Shown here piece after piece: positions 1 through 5,735 of a DNA stretch of 8,515 nt. This stretch comes from DATESN01 sp035270785 (GTDB lineage Bacteria; Bacillota; Clostridia; Lachnospirales; Lachnospiraceae): NCBI GenBank assembly GCA_035270785.1, contig DATESN010000083.1, positions 1-8,515 of the forward strand, written 5' to 3'. Position 1 is the first letter of the stretch. Each line of letters starts with the position of its first letter. The translations under genes were made by a program, and so were the position numbers. The notes beneath the pieces are model-generated. The model did no database searches. It saw only the letters and a list, made by a program, of their open reading frames with translations, and was not told where the DNA came from.

Positions 1-1061
1 ATGCAACTTATGTACTCTCCAAAACTTACTTCTTTAAAAGCTTTTTCAATATTGATTCCTTCTAATTTGGTCAACGTAATTACTTTTGATCCGATTTCAT
101 TGGTTAAGAGTTTGGATAGTCCAGAAAAATCTCCACCCATACCCGTCAATAAAATCTTTTCAATGTTTGCATTACTATTCACCGAATTGTAATAATCAAG
201 AACTCTAGAGATACCACCAATCAAATATGATAAAGACGATGTTACTTCTTGTTTTGCCTTTAAGATGATTTCGCTTTCTTCTTCTTCATTTGTAGAACTT
301 TCTACCTTTTGATCATTTAATGAACGCATCACCAGTGTTTTTCTTCTAGATATCAAAACCGCTTCCATGTATGTAAGATCCGTTCCCCAGGCATTGGAAT
401 AGGTAATCGTATTGATGGCATCATTAATGCCATAAGGAATCGTTCTCGTAAGAACTATTGTAGCATCCTTTAAAACCATTAATAACGTTGAGTTCTCATC
501 TACCTTTATAATCATCTGTGTTCCTAAAGCACATTCTGTTTTAACAGCGTTATAGATACTATTTCCACTATAATCAAGGGCTACTATTTCAAGACCCAAC
601 GCACTAGCAAAGGAGTAATAGCTGTCTATTAATGTGTTAGGTGCTGCAAGAACTAATACTTTATATTGCTTACTTCCCTTATCATCTGTTTCAATGCTTA
701 ATACATTGTGTGCAAATTGATACTGATTTAATTCAATTGGAAAATAGTCTGAAGCATTTGCTTTAATCACATCTGCGATTCTACTTTCTTTTACATAAGG
801 AATGGTAACTTCTCGATTTGCTATTTTAGTGGATGAAATGGAAAAAATCACTTGTTTTATCTTTATTTTTTTATCCGCTAGATGATTTTGCATAGACTGA
901 ATAAATGTTTCATGGAACGTAATGATTCCATCTTCTAATACACCCTTCGGCGTTTCTAACACAAAGCTACTATAAACTTTTGGATTTTTCGTTTGAAAGT
1001 CTACCTCACATACCTTTGTTAAGGAATCCCCCATCTCGATACTTAATACTTTGCTAGCCAT
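1..1061 (-). CDS. pilM: Type IV pilus assembly protein PilM (actin-like ATPase fold), 3' end cut by window edge
   Basis: I translated this frame by hand. It reads 353 codons from an ATG at 1061 to the left edge with no stop, so the C-terminus is missing. PilM is a cytoplasmic FtsA/MreB-like protein that binds the PilN N-terminus and links the PilB/PilC motor to the alignment complex. Visible actin-fold landmarks are an N-terminal phosphate-1-like strand-turn (VLSIEMGDSLTKV, residues 5-17), a phosphate-2-like strand (MIIKVDENSTLLMVL, about 183-197) and an adenosine-type glycine loop (LLTGMGGDFSGL, 304-315). Residues around 251-275 form a charged, acidic helical segment. There is no signal peptide or membrane segment. 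The start is supported by an AGAGGGGAG ribosome binding site at 1067-1075, 5 nt from the ATG. It lies 109 bp after pilD, at the usual place for pilM after pilB and pilC. The first and second phosphate motifs depart from the usual D-x-G pattern. The family call rests on fold motifs plus context. Confidence 0.85.
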   Translation of the reverse strand, partial: MASKVLSIEMGDSLTKVCEVDFQTKNPKVYSSFVLETPKGVLEDGIITFHETFIQSMQNHLADKKIKIKQVIFSISSTKIANREVTIPYVKESRIADVIKANASDYFPIELNQYQFAHNVLSIETDDKGSKQYKVLVLAAPNTLIDSYYSFASALGLEIVALDYSGNSIYNAVKTECALGTQMIIKVDENSTLLMVLKDATIVLTRTIPYGINDAINTITYSNAWGTDLTYMEAVLISRRKTLVMRSLNDQKVESSTNEEEESEIILKAKQEVTSSLSYLIGGISRVLDYYNSVNSNANIEKILLTGMGGDFSGLSKLLTNEIGSKVITLTKLEGINIEKAFKEVSFGEYISC

Positions 1062-1100
1062 AAATGCTCCCCTCTCAAAAAAACAATAATAATATTTATC

Positions 1101-1146
1101 TATAATAAAACATCTACTTCACTTTTATTAACAACAAGTTGATGTT
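1101..1146 (-). terminator. Inverted repeat with short T-rich tail between pilD and pilM (possible weak terminator or attenuator)
   Basis: On the minus strand AACATCAACTT (1146-1136) can pair with AAGTAGATGTT (1119-1109). This is 10 of 11 pairs, around a 16-nt loop, and the tail is T-rich but broken (ttattata). The stem is AT-rich and the U-tract is interrupted, so read-through into pilM is expected. On the plus strand the same repeat is followed by gccttttct. It could be a partial terminator lowering pilM relative to the pilin, or an mRNA-stabilising 3' hairpin. I see no convincing promoter in the rest of this gap. Confidence 0.35.
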
Positions 1147-1170
1147 GCCTTTTCTACTTTAATGAACCTA

Positions 1171-1926
1171 TTACATATAACATTTCAAATACCACTGGAT
1201 CATTGGTTCTCCCCACAATGCGGCTATGAAAACACCTGCGGAAAGATAGGGACCCATTGCAAGCACCCGGTCTTCCTTGCTTACCTTCATTCGAATCAAA
1301 TGAATGATAGAACCTAAAATACATCCCAATACAAAAGCTAAAATAATTAATTTCCAACCAAGTATTATGCCACATGCAGCCATTAATTTCATATCTCCGC
1401 CGCCCATGGCTTTTCCTTTGGTTATGATGATAATAATGTATAACAATACACTGACAGCAAAGAAGCCAACTACATAATTAGACCAATTCTTATAGTCCAA
1501 TCCTAAACGAATCAGCCCCAGTGCCAGTATAAATAAGTTGATTCCGAATGGAATCTCATAAATTCTAAAATCAATTACACTTAAAACAATAAGTGCAGAT
1601 GTTAATAAGCAATAGATTACACTTTCATATGTAAACCCGCTTACTATAAAAATGATTACATATAAGACTCCGTTCAAAGCCTCAACAAGAGGATACTGGA
1701 CGGAAATTGGTTCTTTACATTTTTGACACCGGCCACGCAAACAAAGATAACTGAAGAGTGGTACAAGATCGTACCACCTCAGCTGATATCCACATTTCAT
1801 ACAATGTGATCTGGTCTTTGCAATATTTTCTTTTAGTGGTATTCGATAAATACATACATTTAAAAAACTACCAATAACAATTCCATATAAAAATATGATT
1901 ATGTAGAAAATAATTTCTGGGGTCAT
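1171..1926 (-). CDS. pilD: Prepilin peptidase / N-methyltransferase (type IV leader peptidase)
   Basis: This is a 251-aa polytopic membrane aspartyl protease. It removes the short prepilin leader on the cytoplasmic face and, in the bifunctional form, N-methylates the new first residue. The N-terminal helix contains the family signature GSFLNVCIYRIP (19-30). Next comes a cytoplasmic loop with two CxxC pairs (C42/C45 and C67/C70), the metal-binding tetracysteine of the methylating form. The catalytic aspartates are D119 (VIDFRIYEIP) and D178 in GGGDMKL (175-181), matching the GxGD protease motif. About six to eight hydrophobic segments fill the rest. Length is normal for the family. The ATG at 1926 has an AAAAGGA ribosome binding site at 1938-1944, with AGGA about 10 nt from the start. 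It begins 26 nt after the pilin stop, so peptidase and substrate are almost certainly co-transcribed. It ends with tandem stops (TAA TAG). Confidence 0.96.
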   Translation of the reverse strand: MTPEIIFYIIIFLYGIVIGSFLNVCIYRIPLKENIAKTRSHCMKCGYQLRWYDLVPLFSYLCLRGRCQKCKEPISVQYPLVEALNGVLYVIIFIVSGFTYESVIYCLLTSALIVLSVIDFRIYEIPFGINLFILALGLIRLGLDYKNWSNYVVGFFAVSVLLYIIIIITKGKAMGGGDMKLMAACGIILGWKLIILAFVLGCILGSIIHLIRMKVSKEDRVLAMGPYLSAGVFIAALWGEPMIQWYLKCYM

Positions 1927-1952
1927 AGGGAAGATGTCCTTTTTATTTGTTT

Positions 1953-2381
1953 TTACTCTATAATATTAGTCTTACTAACAGAAAAACCATTTCCACTTAC
2001 TGTTACTGTTATAATTGGACCATATGTTTCTTTAGTATATGTTTTAGAGGAAAGTGTAATTGTACTACCTAATACATCTGCTAATTCTTCTTCAAGAAGT
2101 TTAGTACCATCAGTGGAAAATGTTATATGTTTTTTGACACCACTTGTACCCGAAAAAGTAATTGGATAACTTGCTGTAATGCTATCTGAAATCTTTTCAT
2201 CTGCTAGTGCAACATTTATTGCAGATTCAATTTCACCAATTGCGCTGTTATCTTTTTGTAATCTTGATTTTTCTACATATTTAAGAAATTGTGGTGCCAA
2301 TACTGTCATTAATACTGCCATAATTGCGATAACGATAATAAGTTCTACTAATGAGAAACCTTTGTTGTTTGTTTTTTTCAT
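1953..2381 (-). CDS. Type IV pilin (prepilin with class III signal), likely the pilus subunit
   Basis: This is a 142-aa prepilin. It has an 8-residue charged leader ending in glycine (MKKTNNKG), then F+1 SLVE with the glutamate at +5 (E13), and a hydrophobic helix of about 20 residues that includes proline at +22 (P30). These are the defining pilin features. Predicted cleavage is G8|F9, giving a mature protein of 134 aa. After helix alpha-1 (to about residue 61) there is a beta-rich, Ser/Thr-rich domain. It has no cysteine at all, so no C-terminal disulfide loop, as in several Clostridial pilins. The ribosome binding site AAAGGAGA at 2389-2396 lies 7 nt from the ATG and is strong. It sits between pilC (96 bp upstream) and pilD (26 bp downstream). 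It is the only pilin in the window and is probably the major subunit, but a minor or competence pseudopilin cannot be excluded, so no symbol is given. Confidence 0.95.
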   Translation of the reverse strand: MKKTNNKGFSLVELIIVIAIMAVLMTVLAPQFLKYVEKSRLQKDNSAIGEIESAINVALADEKISDSITASYPITFSGTSGVKKHITFSTDGTKLLEEELADVLGSTITLSSKTYTKETYGPIITVTVSGNGFSVSKTNIIE

Positions 2382-2426
2382 GTTTAAATCTCCTTTAATT
2401 GATTAAGTTTATTTGTTTTATCTTAA

Positions 2427-2453
2427 ACGCCTCTGCCCCTACAACAGAAGTGT
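2427..2453 (-). promoter_or_regulatory. Hairpin upstream of the pilin gene, in the pilC-pilin gap
   Basis: On the minus strand ACACTTCTG (2453-2445) faces CAGAGGCGT (2435-2427) across a 9-nt loop (TTGTAGGGG). Eight of nine positions pair, one as G-T, with one A-C mismatch. It is GC-richer than the surrounding DNA and is followed by tttaag, not a long T-run, so it is a poor terminator. Because the pilin must be made in excess over PilB and PilC, a 5' hairpin that blocks exonucleases or marks a processing site is plausible. That role is inferred from position only. Confidence 0.35.
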
Positions 2454-2477
2454 ATAATTCAATAGTGATGTGTATCT

Positions 2478-3692
2478 TTAGATATTGTCAAGAGCGCTGT
2501 ACATTCCTAACATTGGTGCCATTACTGCAGCAATTAGAACTGCAACGATTCCTGCCATAACAATGATAATCAGTGGTTCCATGGCTGCCATTAACGCTTG
2601 GGTTGCCATTTCTACTTCTTCATCATAATAATCAGCTAATTTTCCTAGCATATCTTCTGTGGAACCTGCTTCTTCTCCGATTCGAATCATATGATATACC
2701 ATGGGTGGAAACAATCCACAATCCTCTAATGGCGTAGATAACGGAACGCCTCGCACAATTTCTTCTTTTGCATTTAATAATGCATTTTTAAACAATACAT
2801 TTTCCATTGTTTTTGCTGTGATTTCCACTGCTTCTACAAGGGGTACTCCTGCTGCCAATAAGGTACTTAACGTCCTGGCAAGTTGAGATGAGGCTGATTT
2901 AATCGTAAGGTTTTTTAAAACCGGAATCTTAATTGCTAATGTTCCTACAAATAATTGACCCGTTTCTGTTTTTACAAAATATCGAATTCCTGCAATAATT
3001 GCAATCAGTACTGGAACGATAACAAACCAATATCCTATAATAAAATCACTTGCTGCCATTACTGCCAGAGTAATTCCAGGAAGTTTTGTTCCCATATCTT
3101 CAAACATGGTGGCATAACTTGGAATAACAATAACTAACATAAGGATAACAACAGCAACGGCTACAATAGCTACCACACAAGGATAAATCATAGCTTTTTT
3201 AACAAGTGCTTTCGTCTTTGCTGCTTTTTCAAAATGCGTTGACATACGTTCAAATGCAATATCTAGGCTACCAGATGATTCTCCCGCAGAAATCGTTGTA
3301 ATCATAAGATTGGGAAATACTTTTGGATGAACCGACATGGAATAGGATAAGCTTTCTCCTTTTTCAACTCCTGCCTGAACTTCTTTGATTGCCTTTGTTA
3401 ATCTTTTATTTTCTGTTTGATCTCCTAGTAAATGCAACGCTTCAATAATTGTTACACCTGCATGTATCATGCTTACAAACTGTCTACAAAATACACTTAA
3501 ATCTCTGGGTGTTACGTTACCACCAATATCAAAACTAATATCTTTTGTTAACAAGCTTTGTGAATTTATTTCAAGCGGAATGAAGCCTTGTTGTCTCAAT
3601 GAGGCGGATATGAAATTTTCATTATCCCCTTCCATGCTTCCTTTTATTTCTTTTCCGGATTTATCAATTGCCACATATCCGTAATTAGCCAT
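2478..3692 (-). CDS. pilC: Type IV pilus inner-membrane platform protein PilC (GspF/T2SSF family)
   Basis: This is a 404-aa polytopic protein, a usual length for PilC/GspF. It is the membrane platform on which PilB acts to feed pilin into the growing fibre. The N-terminal cytoplasmic part begins YGYVAIDKSGKEIKGSMEG, the common GspF opening. Two T2SSF repeats follow (about 68-192 and 270-394), each starting with a phenylalanine/leucine-rich helix (FCRQFVSMIHAGV; LARTLSTLLAAGVPL) and containing the conserved glutamate loop (ISAGESSGSLD; IRIGEEAGSTEDML). Membrane segments lie near 170-192, 219-237 and 371-395. The ATG at 3692 is fixed by a strong AAGGAGGGG site at 3698-3706, 5 nt away. It is separated from pilB by a 240-bp gap with a possible terminator and possible promoter, so it may be transcribed partly on its own. 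The gene order pilB-pilC-pilin is typical. Confidence 0.96.
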   Translation of the reverse strand: MANYGYVAIDKSGKEIKGSMEGDNENFISASLRQQGFIPLEINSQSLLTKDISFDIGGNVTPRDLSVFCRQFVSMIHAGVTIIEALHLLGDQTENKRLTKAIKEVQAGVEKGESLSYSMSVHPKVFPNLMITTISAGESSGSLDIAFERMSTHFEKAAKTKALVKKAMIYPCVVAIVAVAVVILMLVIVIPSYATMFEDMGTKLPGITLAVMAASDFIIGYWFVIVPVLIAIIAGIRYFVKTETGQLFVGTLAIKIPVLKNLTIKSASSQLARTLSTLLAAGVPLVEAVEITAKTMENVLFKNALLNAKEEIVRGVPLSTPLEDCGLFPPMVYHMIRIGEEAGSTEDMLGKLADYYDEEVEMATQALMAAMEPLIIIVMAGIVAVLIAAVMAPMLGMYSALDNI

Positions 3693-3774
3693 TTTTACCC
3701 CTCCTTCTACACCGTTCCATGGAAATATATAAATTTACTTTAAATTCAGCATATTTTACCCACCATATATAAAG

Positions 3775-3824
3775 ACTATATACGAAACCAAAAAGGTTCA
3801 CTTTTTTTAAAAATTTTTTTTTTT
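3775..3824 (-). promoter_or_regulatory. A-tract block and possible weak promoter upstream of pilC
   Basis: Reading on the minus strand there is an A11-T5-A7 block (3824-3802) immediately followed by GTGAAC (3801-3796), a 15-nt spacer and TATAGT (3780-3775). The A/T block resembles an UP element and should be intrinsically bent. The -10-like box matches the SigA consensus at 5 of 6 positions, but the -35-like box matches at only 3 of 6 and the spacer is short. I therefore regard a promoter here as possible, not shown. About 85 nt would separate the start site from the pilC ATG. Confidence 0.3.
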
Positions 3825-3876
3825 GAAGAAAATAAGTGCGAATGCCATTTAAAATTATCGATAACATCACACTTAT
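3825..3876 (-). terminator. Hairpin with T-rich tail downstream of pilB (probable intrinsic terminator or attenuator)
   Basis: On the minus strand ATAAGTGTGATG (3876-3865) pairs with CATTCGCACTTAT (3844-3832). This makes a 12-pair stem with one G-T pair and one bulged T. The 20-nt loop itself contains the palindrome TTATCGATAA. The stem is followed directly by tttcttc. It lies about 57 nt past the pilB stop. The long loop and broken U-tract suggest incomplete termination, letting some transcripts continue into pilC. Confidence 0.5.
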
Positions 3877-3897
3877 CTATAAAATAATCTTTCTTTT

Positions 3898-3917
3898 TTA
3901 TCTGAATCTTATCTGAA
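3898..3917 (-). repeat. Tandem 9-bp direct repeat TTCAGATAA, 11-bp period
   Basis: Two exact copies of TTCAGATAA (3917-3909 and 3906-3898) are separated by GA, giving a period of 11 bp, about one turn of the helix. They sit just past the pilB stop codons and before the hairpin at 3832-3876. A regulator binding one face of the DNA is conceivable, but in AT-rich spacer DNA such a short repeat may be chance. Confidence 0.35.
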
Positions 3918-3932
3918 AATTGATTCCTATTA

Positions 3933-5627
3933 TTAAATCTCAAAGGAAACTTTTTTCATTTCATCCAAACATGTGATTCCTTTTTGTACATATCGTCCTG
4001 CGCTCATACGTAGTGTGGACATCCCCTCTGATAATGCATGTTGCTTAATTTGGTCTGCATTTCCTTTCTTAGCAATTACCTTTTTTAATTCATGGGTTAC
4101 TTCCATAATCTCATATACACCAATTCGTCCACGGAAACCTGTATTATCACATTTTGCACACCCACATGGTTCATAGATGATTTGCTCCTTGTCCAGTGGA
4201 ATATCCAAAAATTCTTTTTCTTCTTCGGTTGCTTGTCTACTCGTTTTACATTCCGGACATAATCGACGAACTAGACGTTGTGCAATGACACCAATAATCG
4301 CATCTGCAATTAAATAGGATTCGATTCCCATATCTTCTAATCGGGTTATGGTACTCGCAGCACTATTTGTATGTAATGTGCTCACAACTAAATGACCTGT
4401 AATTGAGGCCTGCACGGCGATGGAGGCTGTTTCTCCATCACGAATCTCACCTATCATAATGATATCTGGATCTTGACGAAGAATGGATCGAAGAGCCGTA
4501 GCAAAGGTTAATTCGGCTTTTGGATTCACCTGTACTTGATTAATTCCATCAATATTAGCTTCCACCGGATCCTCTACTGTAATAATATTCACACCTTCTC
4601 TATTTAGTTCGCTTAACGCGGTATATAACGTAGTTGATTTTCCACTTCCTGTTGGACCTGTTACTAAGAGAATCCCATGTGGATTGGATAAAATATGATC
4701 AAATAAGATTAATTCTTCCTCTGCAAAACCTAGCTGACTCTTTTCTCTTGTAAGAGAACTTTTAGAGGTAAGACGCATTACAACCTTTTCACCGTATACC
4801 GTTGGCAACACAGATACACGAATATCAAACTCTTGTCTATCTACTACTTGCGTAATACGACCGTCTTGTGGTTTTCTTTTCTCGGAAATGTCCATTCCCC
4901 CAATAATTTTTATTCTAGCTACAATGGCAGGAAGTAAACGAGTAGAATAACTACCTCTTTCATATAATGATCCATCAATACGGTAACGAACTCTAACCTG
5001 TCTTTCCATAGGCTCAATATGAATATCGGAAGAACGTTGACGTACGGCTTGATCAATCATTGTTTTTACCAGTTTCACAATGGGTGAATTATTAACATCA
5101 TCCTCATAGGAGGTATCTTGTTCTAGTAATTTATCTTCCTTTTCTTTTGCATATTGATCAATTTCACTCATTACATCGTCTTGACCATAATATTTATCTA
5201 TGGCAAGTAAAATACCTCTACTTGCTGCAACTACTGGCTCCACCTGGAGATTGGTTACAATGGTAATATCATCAATGGCATGCATATCCATGGGATCTGC
5301 CATGGCAACTCTCAATACATTGGGATTTTTCTTAGAATATTCAAATGGCAATACCGTATATTTTTTTAAAACATTGACGGTGACCAAGTTTAATATATCA
5401 TCTGAAACCACCACATTGGATAGCTCAACTGTATCATAATGCAATTGTTCACTAAGGGCTTTTACTAATGCTTCCTCCGTAATAATCCCTTCATCAACAA
5501 GTGTTTCCCCTAATCTTCTCCCTGAATTTTTTTGAAGTTCAAGACCTTTTCGAAGTTGACTTTCTGTAATTACTTTTTCCTGAACTAATGCATCCCCTAA
5601 ACGTATCTTTTTTCGTCTAAAATCCAT
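3933..5627 (-). CDS. pilB: Type IV pilus assembly (extension) ATPase PilB with N-terminal MshEN domain
   Basis: This is a 564-aa cytoplasmic hexameric ATPase of the GspE/PilB family that drives pilin polymerisation through PilC. Residues 9-61 form an MshEN (T2SSE_N) domain of two 24-residue motifs (R9-Q32 and R38-Q61) joined by a 5-residue linker, the fold that binds c-di-GMP in MshE-type ATPases. The catalytic core has Walker A GPTGSGKST (324-332), Asp box ITVEDPVE (349-356), Walker B IIMIGEIRD (389-397) and His box STLHTNSA (416-423). A zinc tetracysteine follows, C457/C460 and C490/C493, with an extra C488. The start is placed at the ATG at 5627 because GGGGAAG (5634-5640) lies 6 nt upstream. 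The reading frame can be extended to a TTG at 5699, but that codon is part of a -35 box, and the conserved domain begins only at residue 9 of my version. It ends with three consecutive in-frame stops (TAA TAA TAG). Confidence 0.97.
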   Translation of the reverse strand: MDFRRKKIRLGDALVQEKVITESQLRKGLELQKNSGRRLGETLVDEGIITEEALVKALSEQLHYDTVELSNVVVSDDILNLVTVNVLKKYTVLPFEYSKKNPNVLRVAMADPMDMHAIDDITIVTNLQVEPVVAASRGILLAIDKYYGQDDVMSEIDQYAKEKEDKLLEQDTSYEDDVNNSPIVKLVKTMIDQAVRQRSSDIHIEPMERQVRVRYRIDGSLYERGSYSTRLLPAIVARIKIIGGMDISEKRKPQDGRITQVVDRQEFDIRVSVLPTVYGEKVVMRLTSKSSLTREKSQLGFAEEELILFDHILSNPHGILLVTGPTGSGKSTTLYTALSELNREGVNIITVEDPVEANIDGINQVQVNPKAELTFATALRSILRQDPDIIMIGEIRDGETASIAVQASITGHLVVSTLHTNSAASTITRLEDMGIESYLIADAIIGVIAQRLVRRLCPECKTSRQATEEEKEFLDIPLDKEQIIYEPCGCAKCDNTGFRGRIGVYEIMEVTHELKKVIAKKGNADQIKQHALSEGMSTLRMSAGRYVQKGITCLDEMKKVSFEI

Positions 5628-5633
5628 TGATTT

Positions 5634-5640
5634 CTTCCCC
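5634..5640 (-). promoter_or_regulatory. Ribosome binding site deciding the pilB start
   Basis: GGGGAAG is followed by 6 nt and the ATG at 5627. It falls just after the in-frame ATG at 5642, so that upstream codon would have no Shine-Dalgarno sequence of its own: the bases before it are nearly pure A/T. Confidence 0.75.
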
Positions 5641-5669
5641 ATTTTCCAATAAATTTTTAATTTAATTTT

Positions 5670-5699
5670 ATTATATTCTATGGCAACGCTTACTGTCAA
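5670..5699 (-). promoter_or_regulatory. Consensus SigA-type promoter for pilB
   Basis: On the minus strand TTGACA (5699-5694) and TATAAT (5675-5670) both match the vegetative consensus at six of six positions, with an 18-nt spacer. The predicted start site near 5663 would give a leader of about 36 nt before the ATG at 5627, just long enough for the GGGGAAG site. It lies 37 nt beyond the dprA stop, with no G+C-rich terminator hairpin in between. pilB can therefore be read both from here and by read-through from comM-dprA. No riboswitch-sized leader fits. Confidence 0.8.
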
Positions 5700-5735
5700 C
5701 GTGGGAACCTTTGGAATTCATGTGATTGATTGGAA

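Noticed and set aside
1154..1375. A 73-codon minus-strand frame within pilD
   Set aside because: It overlaps the conserved GxGD-containing pilD frame in another phase and has no support of its own.
2486..2491. A perfect TTGACA at the end of pilC as a -35 box for the pilin gene
   Set aside because: No acceptable -10 box lies 16-19 nt downstream; the bases there (around tcacta) are far from TATAAT.
3685..3870. A 61-codon minus-strand frame in the pilB-pilC gap
   Set aside because: It runs through the A-tract and the hairpin stem, overlaps the pilC start and its ribosome binding site, and its lysine/phenylalanine-rich product reflects poly-A sequence.
5628..5735. A c-di-GMP or other riboswitch upstream of pilB
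   Set aside because: The promoter leaves a leader of only about 36 nt of nearly pure A/T with no aptamer-like core.
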